Source: Magnolia sinica (taxonomy: Eukaryota; Streptophyta; Magnoliopsida; Magnoliales; Magnoliaceae). From it: a stretch of DNA of 64,000 nt. The DNA lies in NCBI RefSeq assembly GCF_029962835.1, contig NC_080586.1, positions 71,425,001 through 71,489,000 on the forward strand. The letters run 5' to 3'. Shown in pieces: positions 47,356-60,700 of the stretch. Below the pieces are notes generated by a model. It did no database searches, was not told the origin of the DNA, and saw nothing but the letters and a program-made list of their open reading frames with translations. Position numbers and translations under genes: made by a program. Position 1 is the first letter of the stretch; each line of letters opens with the position of its first letter.

Positions 47356-47883
47356 GGATTGCGTACTGAGTTACTCAGGTATGCTTTTATCCTACTGTGT
47401 AAACTCAGTTGGGACCACTGTTAATGTATTTGGTTTATCCACACTGTCCATCCATTTTTACTGATAATTTTAGGGGTTGATATCAAAATTGAAGTGAATC
47501 CAAAGCTCAAGTGGACCATTACACAGGAAAGAGTGTGGAATAATGATTTCCACCGTTGAAACCTTCCTAGGGTTCAGATTAATTTTTATTTGTCATCAAA
47601 CCTGTTCATAAGATCACAAAGACATGGATGAAGAGAAAAAACAAACGTCAGCTTGATCCAAAACTTCATTGGCCTCCAAAAAATTTTCAATGGTAGAGGT
47701 TTAATCAAACTATTTCCTGTAGTGTGGTCCACTTGAGATTTTAATTTGCTTCAATTTTAGAATCTAATATAAAAATTATTTGTTAACATGGATTAACGGA
47801 GTGGATAGAATAAAAAAATAACAGTGGACCCCACACAGTTTACTCCGTATGCCAAGAGTACTGAGTTACTCAATACGCAATCC
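47356..47883. mobile_element. fold-back element with GGATTGCGTACTG ends
   Basis: The left GGATTGCGTACTGAGTTACT and the reversed right GGATTGCGTATTGAGTAACT differ at two positions. The core carries ACACTGTCCATCC and its inverse. It appears to split an older outer element (left half 47073-47345, right half 48400-48585). Confidence 0.65.
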
Positions 47884-47903
47884 ACTTCCAAAAAAAATGG
47901 ACG

Positions 47904-48395
47904 CGGATTGCGTCCTACCCGTCTCCGGCTGGGAGCGGGCCGGAGCTTTGAGTGCCCACCATGATGTATGGGTTTCATCCACACCGTCCATCCATTTGTT
48001 CCTATCATTTAAGGTTATAAGCCCAAAAATTAGGCAGATGTAAGGCTCAAGTTGACTACACAAGGGGGATTAAACTCTTAATGTTGAAAACTTCTTGAGG
48101 GCCATAGAAATTTTGGATTGAGTTGATATTTGTGTTTTCTCTTCATCCAGGTCTATGTAACTTTATGAATAGGTTGGATGACAAATAAACATTAAGGCAG
48201 GCCTTAGAAATGTTTCAACGGTGAAAATCATTATCACCGCTGCTTCATGTGGTGTGGTACAATTGAGCCTTGGATCCAACTCATTTTTGGACCTACATCC
48301 TAAAATGATACTAAAAAATGGATGGACGGTGTGGATAAGACCCATACATCACGACGGCCACTCAAAGATCCTGCCCGTTCCCAGCTGGAGACGGT
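47904..48395. mobile_element. palindromic fold-back element next to the DLH copy 2 promoter
   Basis: Left arm GTCTCCGGCTGGGAGCGGGC through CATCCACACCGTCCATCC is mirrored by the right arm GGATGGACGGTGTGGAT through CCCAGCTGGAGACGG. A further half copy runs to 48585, ending GGTAGGACGCAATCCG, which mirrors CGGATTGCGTCCTACC at 47904. Confidence 0.65.
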
Positions 48396-48674
48396 GGGTG
48401 TCATTATCAACGCTACTTCCTTTGGTGTGGTCCAGTAAAAATGTGAACCTAGCTTATTTTTGTTATATTTTCTTTAAAATGTCTTATAAAATGGATGAAC
48501 GGATTGGATAAAAACATTACATCACGGTGGGCCACACAGATTCCTGCCCGTACGGATTATCGTCCGGCGGGTAGGACGCAATCCGTTTCGGAGTGACATG
48601 CTCATGGCGCAGGTCAACGAGCAGAGGACGAATTTACTTCGGCAGTCCGCGGTCTACCGCATAGACGTTGCCTT

Positions 48675-48682
48675 TATAAAAA
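48675..48682 (+). promoter_or_regulatory. TATA box of DLH copy 2
   Basis: TATAAAAA lies 63 bp before the ATG and matches the copy 1 promoter. Only about 140 bp upstream of the ATG is shared with copy 1; fold-back repeats lie beyond. Confidence 0.6.
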
Positions 48683-48737
48683 CATCCTCTCCCATGTTTT
48701 ATTTCTCCCGCTCTCTCTTTCTCTCGTGTCAGTGAAA

Positions 48738-51700
48738 ATGGCAAGCTCTCAGTGCTGTGAAAATCCTCACACGTTGAGCTCTACATGCGGTCAGGGGTGC
48801 GTAGAAGACGTCGGTGGCCTCAAGGCCTACATCACCGGCCATTCCGATTCCAAGCTTGCTGTTCTCCTCGCTTCCGATGTTTTCGGTACATGTCGATTTC
48901 ACCTCCTTTCATGCACTATGCAGATTTTCTACCAATTTTTTTTTTTCTTTTTTTGTCTTTGTGTTTTTTTTCATCTGGGTTTTCAGAATTTGATGTGTTT
49001 GATGATTGGTATGTGTGAATTCGATGTTGTTTTTTTTTTCTTTGTTTTTCTATTGATATGGGGATGGTATTTTTGGTTCTTTCATGTAGTTTGATGTTCG
49101 ATGTTCGATGTTGGATGTTTGTTGTTGTTGTTGTTGTTGTTATTTATTTATTTATTTTGGATGCTTGATATGAGTGTGTTCGATATTGGATTTTGGGGGT
49201 ATTTGGTGGATTTCTAGTATTTATTTCCTTTGGATTTTTTAAAAAAATGTTCTTTCATGTAGTATACTGTCCTTTGTTTGAGTGTTATTCTTTTAAGGTC
49301 GTTTGGAAGTGTGGATTAAAAATCCTTCCAGTAGATTTTGATACCTGTGGAATTGAGAGGATTTTGCATATCAGCTTTGAGGTGGGAATGCTAAAAGGCT
49401 CTTTGGAGGGATCAAAGTCCAAATCCTTAGAAATCCTTGCTACCTAATGTCCCAAAAAACTGAAATCTTCACAAATCCCGAATCCAAGCTGCCAAACGAC
49501 CCCTAAGTGGCTTTTTGCATGTGGGTTTTGGTTGTTTGTCACTTTTGATGCATGGCATGAGAGTATCTGATGTTGAATTGTGGAAATATTGGTGGGTTTT
49601 TGGTGTTTCTCTTTAGAATTCTTTGTTTAAAATTTTCTTTCATGCAGCATGTTGTTCTTTGTTTGAGTGTTATTATTTTTTAGTGGATTTCACATGTGGG
49701 TTTTGATTTTTTTTTTTTTTTCCTACTTTTGGTGCTTGCATGAGATCATTTGATCTTGGTTTGTGGAAATAATGGTGGGGTGTCCTTTTTTTTTTTTTTT
49801 CAAATGTAATTTTCTTTCACTTGGTACGCTGTTTTATGTATGCCATGAGATTATTTGATCTTGGTTTGTGGCAATATTGGTGGGCTTCTGTTGTTTTGCT
49901 ATTGGAAGATGATATGGTGGAGTGTATGAATTGGAATATCACAGTACCATTTCTCCAAAGTACATGCTGCAGGATGAAGTATTAAATCTGGTGATTGAGT
50001 TCAGCCATCTAATTTCCTGTGTCGTGGATGGCAACTGATACAAAATTCACAACCATCAGATGATGCTAGACTTCTGATCAGTGGCCTTTGAAATGATTCT
50101 AGTAAACAAAAATAGTTAACGGTCAGCATTCATTGCTTGAATGTAAAGAAAGCTGATGGATATGATTAGGCTGGCATGCCTGTTTTTTTTTGATAAGTAG
50201 GCCATCCATTGTAGTCATCACTAGATGGAACGCTCTGTTTGATGCATCAGCCTGCAAGTGTACTGTAGAGAGATGGCTCTACCATATTTGGGTTCTTCTG
50301 TGCTTTACCGTAATTATCCTTTTCCATGTAGATGGTTCTTTTATTTTCATTTATGCAATATGTAGACTTTTGTCTGCATGTTGTCTGATAGTGGAGTATT
50401 GAATATTTGTCATTTTGGTGCTTACAACTACCCTTTTTGGTACAAACACCTTTTTCTACTTTAAGCAGTGAGAAGGGTGTTTGTTGTTGTTGCCAGTGTC
50501 GTTTTCGTTGTAGATGTGCTTTCTTTGAAATTTGAATGCTTAATGTGACATACTTGATTGTGTGTTGTGATAATTTTAGTGACATTTTGATATTTTCATT
50601 TTGGATATTTTTTTCTTCCTATAAATTCTTCTTGTTTGGGGTGGGCATATGTATTTATAGTGAATTATCCTTTTAAAAAAAGCATTTATAGCGAATCAGA
50701 GATTTTTTTTCCTATAAATTCTTCTTGTTTGGGTGGGCATATATATTTATAGCGAATTATCCTTAAAAAAAGCATTTATAGCGAATCAGTATTGTCATCA
50801 TTGTGGCTGTTGCAGCTTGCAATTGTGATCACTTCCATCCTCATCCTCATCCTCACCATCATCCTTGATGTTGTGTTGGCATCATCATAAATTATCTTGC
50901 TTGTTTGCCTATTGCCTCTTCCGCTGGCTTCCAACTTTTTTCACTAGCCTCCTATGATAGTTCACCACCATTTTGAAAATGGTGGTGATTCATCCTCCTC
51001 AAATGTGGTACTGTGTTTGGCAGTCTACACCTTCCAGAACTTTTGGAGGGGGCATTGTGAGTGGAGCATATATGTAAATTCACACTGGTAAAGAAGTCCC
51101 ATCTATCCAATGTTGCTATCAAAAGGATGGTTAAGTATAAATTCCATGGGAAAAATATTATACTCTCAGTGTAATTTTTGGTTGTGCTCACCTCCATCTA
51201 CAATTTGGTCAATTCTGAAAAGGGGGCCAATATGCATGTTTTTGTTGGTTAAATAGTTTTTAATGGACATTCTATAAATAGGAGTGTGCCCAATACTAGT
51301 TACAGACTACAGTAACTTCCTACAATAATGGCACAACACGCTCTATAGGACCTGCTACAGTACTGCTACAGTATGCTATTTAATTTAATTTTTTAAATAG
51401 GGATAATCATTTCATTGGTTTTGTAATGACATATGGCTTGGAATATTGACATTAAGAAAAAATAGGTTTTTTAGAGAACAGGTTGTCTTGCAAACAGAGA
51501 ACACCCTAAGAAATCAATCTTTTCTATTGAATTTTGTGAAATGCACGTGATTTAATTTCTTCTTTTCTTCATCCTACATTCTCAAATCCGTCCACTTGGC
51601 ATCAAGTTGGTATCAGAGCAAGTTCCATCCATTGATAAATGGCTACTGAGGAAATATGCTGGAGGAAGTAATAAGGATATATAACCAATTTGAGGGAAGT

Positions 51701-54700
51701 AGAAGAGATTTAAATTCGATTGGATAAGTTGACACTGTTGACACAAGATCAAGGAGAGGCTTCTTGCCTGTGCAGAGATGTTAGCATTGTGTAATTGTGT
51801 ATTGGTGATTGCAGCACTGCTCTAGTTGGTCATCCTCGTGATAGAAGAGATGAACAATTGGAGGATCATGACTGCAATTATGGTGTAAGAGTTGAGATGC
51901 CTGGGTCCAGCGAAGAGCCTAAGAATTTCAAAAAGCACAAATCCAAGGCTCATATTAGAAGAATTATCCAACAATTACATCACAAAGAAAGATGATAAAG
52001 ACGCTGGTCGATGGCTGGATCGCAGATGGATCAATGGACTGATTGGCAAAAGTCAATGAGGTGTATTTTGAAGCATGTACGACACATCATTCCACAAAGA
52101 TCAGAATAGGCAGTTCAAGTTTCAAGAGTGAGATGGAGGACACAACATCGAATTTGGTCCACAAAAGGAGAAGGAAAGTAACAATGCACAATAATATGGG
52201 GTGCCTCAAAGATCATTGCAACTCGACAGGTGGGCCTACATCATAAGTTTCTAGCAGAGCTGAAACTGCATCTTTACAATGGTGGGTCCTGTTTGGGGAT
52301 GCATGGGGAAATTGAATGTGCACAGATTGGCAGAACTGGATGAGGTGTATTTCAAAGCATATATGACACATTAATCATTCTACAAAGATCAAAATAGGCA
52401 ATTCAAGAATCAAGAGTGAGATGGAGGACAACATCGAATTTGACAATGAAAGCAACAACGCACAATAATATGGGGTGCCTCAAAGATCATGGCAACTCAA
52501 TGGGTGCGCCTACATCACAAGTTTCTTGCAAAGTTGAAAGTGCAGCTTTACAATGGTGGGCAAGGTATTCCACAATGGTAATGGTGGCCGTAACGGCCAC
52601 CGATGTTACTGTTACATTGCGGGCCGTTACAGCTGTTGCGGTCTTTCTTTCTTTCTTTCTTTCGTTTTTTTTTTTTGAAAAAAAAAAACTGTTTCGGACC
52701 TGTTACGAGACCATTACAGGGCTGTGATGGAACTTTTTTTTCTTTCTCAACAGCTGTTACGGCCATTTCCGCCCCTTAATGCATGATGGTTGCAACCGTT
52801 ACCATTACCATTATGTAATGGCCCATAGCTGTTATGTAACTGTTTTGGCATAACATGATGGTGGGTACTGTTTCTAGCAAAGCTGAAAGTGCACCTTTAC
52901 AATGGTGGGTCCTGTTTGGGGATACAACGGGGGCTGCCTGTTATATGCATGCATCAAGTCTGGTTTTTGTGGTTTTAGAAGTTTTAAAAGAGTTTCCACA
53001 AATAATTATGAGCTAGAAAACTCACTACAGTACTTGATACCATACTGCATTATAGTAAATGCTACATTATGCCCTGCAGTACTGCAGCTGAGATTTATCA
53101 GAGTTTGAAACTAAATTCAGGTTTGTATATCTTTCTAGACATGCATGGTTTTAAAGATGACATATGGCTTGGAATATCAATAAAGGAAAAGTAGGTTATT
53201 TTATAGAAGAGAGTCTTGCAGAGGCCAGAGAGAATCCAAAAACATCAAATTTTTTTTTTTGAAACGTGAAAATCATAAATGTTTCCTAATGGAATCGTGT
53301 GAAAAGCATGTGATTATCAATTCTTCTTTTCTGCTTCCCACAATATCAAATCTATCCTTCCTACGTCACGTGGATTTTTGTTTCTTGAATTTTATTTTTA
53401 ATTTTTTTATTGCTGCCATGGCTGTTGAGGTTATAATCATAGTGTTGTAATGTTTGCCATTGTCATCATTTTCATATGTGCACCTGCTTATTATCATGCC
53501 TTTACATGTTTGACTTGAACATTTTACAGGATATGAAGCACCAAACTTGAGGTATGGCCATCTATGTTCCTGACCCATTTTTTTTTTTGAAGGCAATGCC
53601 ATCATTCATTGAAATCACCAATTCTTGACCTAATTGTTTAATTTTATGATTGATATCATGAGATGATAAAATGATTTCCTTATATTTCTCTTATGGTTAT
53701 ACATATTAGAGTTTATAGGGTCCAGTTGTTAGTGTTTTGGTGAAAAGATAAGATCAAGATTTAAATTTTTGCACTTAATAAGTTTGTGGTCCAAATGATC
53801 TAAAATCATATTATTTGTCATTTTGTTTGTTTGTTAAAGTTGTGCTGCATGTGCGTTCATTTACAAACGCTTGTGTGATTTCCGTAAGCATCTTCAATAT
53901 AGCTCTCCTTGATTATTAACGTATTTGCTTGTACCATTTTATTTATAGAAAGGAGACCTCTCTTAAGCTTTTGATCTACAAATGGTGAGGGAGGTCTGGG
54001 GGTTTCTTCTTTAAGTTACTCAACATTCATCGTCATTCCAAAGTTGGTCGTGGATCTTTTAAATGGTCCTCCCAAATTAAGTTGGTGAGTTGTATGGAGG
54101 TTGCTCCTTTTAGCTCTTATGCGGGGATTATGGAAAGAACAAAATAGATGAATTTTTTTTTTTCTTTGGTAATATCTTGACATTGATATTTGTACTGAAG
54201 GAAAGAACTGAACCCTTCATCATAAGTAAGGATTAGCACTGAAGCTTTTAAGGTACCATTGTCTCAAAATTGGGTGGTAGTTGGAAATTGGTCATTTTTT
54301 ATTATGCCTAGAAGATTGACTGATTGGTACCTAGGCTTGTGAAAATTGAATGTGGAAGTTCAAGGGGGGATCTGGGTGACTTGGTAGTTGAGGGTGTCAT
54401 TAGAGAAAAAGCTTGTTGGGTTGGTGCGGCTTGTTTTGGCAGTCCTGTGGAATTGGTGAATCCATTTCTATATATAGAATTCGGGGCTATAACAAAGGAC
54501 TACATCAGGTTATAACAAAGAACTACAACTTTTCTTCAAATCTCTAAATGGGCTCGTCATGGTGGAAATAGACTTGAAGGCAACCATCTCTTGGGTACCT
54601 ACTTTGTAATATCCTGGTTTTGTGGAAAGGAGTGCCTGTTGTAAATGAGATTAAAGATATGGCTAGTTGTGAGAAAATTTCCTTGATGCAGGTGTCTAGT

Positions 54701-57700
54701 GGGGTGAACTCCTTAAGGCTTGTTTGGATTGTGAAGAGCATGAGAGAGGAAATGGTGTTTTTTTGAAAACCCTATTTCCAAAAATTGTGGGGAAGGACCG
54801 TGTTTCCTCATTTGTTTTTTGTTAGAGGGAAAAAACCTCATCTCCATTTCGACTGCATTTATTGTGGTTTGTGAAATCATGATTACCTTTTCTAACTTCC
54901 CACGGGAATCATCGGTAGAATTTACCGTGGATTTCTCTTGGAAGAGAAACCATGATTATCTTTTCATCAAAATTACTGTTTTCCATTGTTTGGATTGCAA
55001 GAATACAATTTCCCTGAATTTATCGTGATTTGAAAATCATGATTACATTTTTCCACGTCCTCACCTTGGATTCCTCAGGGAGGGAGGGAGGGAGGGAGGG
55101 AAAAATGGGGCTGTTCTTCAAATGCATTCCTTGTTTCCCAAAGTGGCATTATATAATACCTCTTCCCTCTACTACAAGTGCTCTTCCTCTTTCATTCTGT
55201 GAATACTTATATGACTACTTGGTACATAGGAAACTTTTCTTCTTCTTCTTCTTTTTCTCTTTTTTCTCTTTCTTTTTTTATTTTTTTTATTTTTTTTATT
55301 TTTTTTTGTGAAAGCTAATATTACCTACATTTTACTATAAAGGAAGCTCGCAGACAAAATTGCAGCGGCTGGGTTCTATGTGGTGGTCCCTGACTTCTTC
55401 TACGGGGAACCATACGAAACCAATAATCCTAATAGACCCGTTTTGGAGTGGTTAAAAGATCATGGAACGGTTGGTTTCTGATCTCTCTCTCTCTCTCATA
55501 TCTTTGTTTAGAGTTTATTATTGATTTTTGAATCAAAAGGTCACTTATCGATGATTGATTACGAGGAGCATTATGCTTTTGTGTTTTGTTTTCAATCGGT
55601 AAGTATTTATTTAGGTTAACAAAGCAGACATGTTGTGTATACGCACGTACATCATGACCATATGGTTATTTCTGGCCGCTTGTCTCTTCATGTAGTAGGT
55701 TAGGGAAGCATACATGAATGTACGGTTCATGCCTACATGCATGATTGCATGGCTGTTTGTATATGGTATGTATACTTAAGAAGGTTAACAAAACATACTT
55801 GCACATCTATCTTCATGTGTGCATGTATTATTGCATGGTTGTTTGCGCATTATATGGATGGGAGAGATTCTTGCAATGATACAAGCAAATTCATCGACCT
55901 TTGCTTCTGTATGGATGGGCTCGTTCAACCAAAATGGAATGCTTTCACCTTTTGGCGCACAGCATTCAACTGAAAAAAGTCCAGGCTTGGTGGCTAGGAT
56001 ATTGCAACCTGGTTACTTTTTAGGCATGTTCCGCTGAAGGTGGCATGCAACAAACCAATTTTCTGATTTCTGAACCGTGAGCCTACTTTTTAGAATTGAA
56101 AACCCATGTATATTGTGCAAAGATGAGGGTTGCGTTCCACTTGGTTTCTCTAATAGAACCGGCAAAAGTTATGTCTAGGGGAAAAGGTCACATATGTGGA
56201 CTGGTGCACCTGGCACCATCTGCCAAACATCTCCCACTATCCAGTGTTATCAGGGGAATACCTACACATCTACCACCAGCTTCTCAAAATTTTGTTCAGA
56301 AATGTGGGTGTGATGAACATGTGTGTGTTGGCTGCACTAGCCAGAACTATTCTTGGCTTTACAAAGCCTATGATTTAGACTCACTGGACACGTGAGAAGA
56401 GAAGAGGAACTTTTGCTATATATTTTTTATATTGCTTACAAGCTCACTGAGTAGATTCCAAACGGACTACAAGCACTTCTGATATAGACTTTTCCCACCA
56501 ATCTGAAAAGACACAAATGCCCTCACTAACTACATTAATTCTATCAGTTTCAAACGTTTGGAAACCCACCAGCCACAACACGTGGAAAATGTGGAAATAG
56601 CCATAACGTGTGGCTGTTTCAAATGCCATGAAAACGGTAGCATCTGAACCGTCCATTTGGTTTGGACGTTTCAACAGTCCCCTTCAAACCAAACTAGGCT
56701 TCATTCCAAGCATCGATCTTAGTCGTCTGAAAGTATCAGTCGGTAATGCCTTGGTGAATATGTCCGCGACCTGTTTAGTGGTGTGACAGTACTCCAATTT
56801 CACTACTTTCTGCTTCACTTGATCTCTGAGAAAATGATACCTGGTATCAATGTGCTTGCTCCTTCCATGCTGCACCGGATTTTTGGCAAGTTCAATTGCC
56901 GACTTGTTATCCACATATATAATGGTGGATTCCCCCTGTGGATGTTTTAGCTTTTTTAGCATGTTCTTCAACCATATTGCTTCACAGACTGTGGACGATG
57001 TTGCCACGTACTCTGCTTCACATGTGGACAAAGCAAAAACACTTTGCTTCTTTGAGTTCCATGTGAAAGCAGTCGATCCAAGATAGAAAACATATCCCGT
57101 GGTGCTTTTCCTTTCATCTTGGTCACCTGCCCGATCACTGTCTGAATATCCATACAGTATTGCTTCATCTTCGTATGGATAAAAAAGACCAAATTCCGTT
57201 GTTCCTTTGATATGCCTGAGGATTCTTTTTGCGGCTAGCCAATGTAATTCTTTTGGAGCTTCCATGTACCTGCTTAGAAGTCCAACACTGTAGACGATAT
57301 CCGGCCTTGTGATTGTCAGATACCTTAGGCTTCCAATCAAACTCTTGAATAGAGTCGAGTCTACGCTTCTTCCTTCTCCTTCTTTTGTCAGCTTCAGGCC
57401 CATTGCTACAGGCGTGTTCACGGCATTACAGTCTGCCATCTTGAACTTTTTAAGCAACTCTTTGGCATACTTTTTCTGTGATATATAAATGCCGCGGACT
57501 TGTTGTTTTACTTCGATGCCCAAGAAGAAGGACATCAATCCACCATCAGTCATCTTGAATTCGTTGAACATAGCATGCTTGAATTCTTCAAACATCGCCT
57601 AACTGTTTCCTGTGAACAGTAGATCATCAACATATAGGCATGCTATGAGGATGTCGCCATGAGCATTTTTCTTGATGTAGACCGCATGCTCATATGGACA

Positions 57701-60700
57701 TTGGGTAAAGCCGTTCTCTTGAAGATAATTGTCGATGTGTGCATTCCAGGCACAAGGAGCCTGCTTCAACCCATAAAGGGCTTTCTTCAGTCGATACACT
57801 TTGTGTTCCTCCCCTTGAACAACAAAACCTTCAAGCTGGTCAACATAGACCTCTTCTTCCAGAATTCCATTCAGGAATGCAGATTTCACATCTAGTTGGT
57901 ATATCATCTAACTATGATGGGTTGCAAGGGAGATAATCATCCTTACAGTGTCAAGGCGAGCAACAGGAGCGAAGACTTCTTCATAATCCACCCCATATTT
58001 CTGTTTGTAACCCTTTGCTACGAGCCTTGCCTTGTAGCGATCTATTTCACCATCAGCATTTCGCTTGATCTTGTACACCCATTTGACGCCAATAGTTCTT
58101 TGGCCTTGAGGAAGTAAAGTAAGATCCCATGTATGATTCTTCTCAATGGCCTGGATCTCATCTTCCATAGCCGTCCTCCAACATTCTTCTTCTACGGCCT
58201 TCTCAAATGTAAGAGGCTCGTGGTCCGCATACAAGCAAAACAAATTTACTTCCTCAATTTCGGCATAGATATCGTTTAGGCTCCTCATTTTGATAGGAGT
58301 CAAGGGTGAAGGAGAACTGGATGATGACGTGCTGGCTGAATTTTGATTTGATGGAATACTTCCAGAGGAGATGGAATGTATCGCTGGACTTCTGCGTGCA
58401 GACGTTTCGGCGGAAGAGGGTGTTGCAGGTGTCTGCTCCTGGTTCTCATGCTTCTCTTCTTCATGTTCTTCAACCGTGACTTGATTTTCTTTGGCTGAAT
58501 TTTCCTCGTTCCATTTCCAGGCTTCTTCCTCGCAGAATACTACATCTCTACTCACCACCACTTTGTTAGTTAGTGGGTTATAGAGCTTGTACGCCTTCGA
58601 TACTTCACTGTAGCCGATGAATATGCATTTCTCGCCACGATCATCAAGCTTTTTCCTTCTCGCTTCTGGAACTTGAGCATATGCGACACACCCAAAGATC
58701 TTTAGGTGCGCCACGCTCAGTTTGTAGCCACTCCATGCCTCCTGTGGTGTCATGTTTCTTATGCTCTTGGTTGGACACCGATTGAGTAAGTAGGCAGTAC
58801 ATGCAACTGCCTCTGCCCATAAGCTTTTTGGCATGCCTTTCTCTTTGAGCATGGTTCTTGTCATGTCGAGGATGGTGCGGTTCTTACGTTCCGCAATGCC
58901 ATTCTGCTGTGGCGTGTAGGCTGCAGTGTGTTGTTGCTTGATTCCTTGATCCCTGCAATACTCTCGAAAGACATTTGAGGTGTACTCTCCACCTCTGTCA
59001 GATCTAAGGGTTTTGATTTTAAGACCACTTTCTTTTTCAACAAGGGTCTTAAAATTTTTAAAAATAGTAAAAGCAGCAGACTTTTCTTTGATTACATACA
59101 CCCACAATTTTCTACTGAAATCGTCAATGAAGGTAATAAAGTATTTATTACCTCCAAGAGAGATTGACTCCAATGGTCCACAGATGTCAGTGTGAACCAA
59201 CTGCAATGGTTCTCTTGCTCTTTGGGATACTCCACTCGGAAAAGAATTCCTTTGTTGCTTGCCGAGTGTACACGCCTCACACACATATTCTGGAGCTTCA
59301 ATAGCCAGCAAGCCATGCACCATACTTGATGAGGATAAGAGTTTAAGGCCACTGAAATGGAGATGCCCAAAGCGAAGATGTCATCTCCATGAATCATTCT
59401 TCACGAGTCCATAGAGACACTTCTCAGCCTTTGTATTAATATGGAGCGGAAACATGCGATTCTTTGCCATTTGGACTTGAGTCACAAGTCTCCCGTGTGC
59501 ATCTCTTATAGAGAGAGAATGGTTTTCCATGTGTATGACATACCCCTTCTCAAGGAGTTGGCCGATACTTAGGATGTTACTTTTCATGTTTGGTACGTAA
59601 TACACATTGGAGATAAAATTCGGCACACCATTCTTTTGATAGATTTTAAATTTTCCTTTACCTTTCACAGGAACTTTTGATGAGTCTCCTAGACTCACAT
59701 TGCCACGATCATTTTTCGCTAGTTCCACGAACAATTCCTTCTTTCCACACATGTGGTTACTTGCACCAGAGTCGAGATACCACACGTCATGTTGATCATA
59801 TGCTTCTTCTTGTGCAAGAAGAAGTGTGGAGTCTTCTTTTTCATGATTTGATGCTTTTGCATAATTAGAATGCTCATCTTGATCTACTGGTTTGCTCCGA
59901 CAGTCTGAAGCATAATGGCCGAACTTGTTGCAATTGTAACATTGAATATTTTTTGTATTTCCACGACCATGCATGGAACGACCTCTACCATTTCCTCTTC
60001 CACAGAAATTGATAGTCTTTTGTTGATTTTGTGATTGGCTTGGATAATATTCACGCCCTCTGCCTCTTGCACGATTGCTAGTGCCATGACCCCCTTGTTG
60101 TGTATGACCATTCTTTTGTTCATTTAGAGTCAACTTAGACTCTAAGGCATGTTCAAGCATTGAACTCGCATTCTTTTGCATTCGTTGCTCATGTACTTGC
60201 AACGAGCCCATCAATTCTTCAATGGACAGATTTTCTAAGTCCTTTGATTCTTCTATGGCAACAACCACATGTTCAAATTTGGTCGTGAGGAATCGAAGTA
60301 TTTTTTCAACAACCCGTACATCTTCGATCTTTTCACCATTTCTTTTCAAGTTGTTAACAATAACAAGTAACGTTGAAAAAAAAAATCAGAAATGGTCTCA
60401 CCTTCCTTCATGTGTGAGGTCTCGAATTCGGCTCTAAAAGTTTGGAGACGAACCTTCTTCACACGATCAACTCCTTTGAAGATTGTGCTAATAATCTCCT
60501 ATGCGTGCTTATATGTTGTCGCTTCAGCAATTCGTTCAAAGATGGACTCATTCAACCCTTGATAGACAAGAAATAGAGCCTTCTTGTCCTTCTTTCTTTG
60601 ATCTTTGAGGACCGCCATTTGATCAGCGGTGTAGAGAGCTTCTTCTTCCGTTGTGAGTTCTACATACCCATCACTGACGATATCCCATAGATCTTGGGAT

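Larger units (their letters stand above)
42861..48596. repeat. cluster of fold-back / MITE elements upstream of DLH copy 2
   Basis: At least nine related palindromic elements or halves lie in 5.7 kb. Each has a core starting like GTGGGCCCACCATGATGTATG and CATCCACACCGTCCATCC, with its reverse at the other end. Besides the separately listed ones, copies lie at about 43085-43475 and 43695-44025, and half copies at about 46455-46565, 47073-47345 and 48400-48585. Frames in this region are chance frames crossing the palindromes. No host gene is seen. Confidence 0.75.
48886..53529 (+). other. intron 1 of copy 2
   Basis: T-rich and noncoding. It aligns with copy 1 intron 1 minus the copia element. 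The uninterrupted copia 1 target GTTGTTGTTGCCAG lies near 50485. It contains the Tourist-like element, the 93-bp tandem duplication, the ~290-bp duplicated blocks (about 52020-52560) and the shared MITE. Confidence 0.8.

Noticed and set aside
44496..48511. Frames in the fold-back cluster (for example 47793-48063, 48163-48511)
   Set aside because: They read through palindromic repeats on both strands, so similar peptides appear in inverse copies. Not genes.
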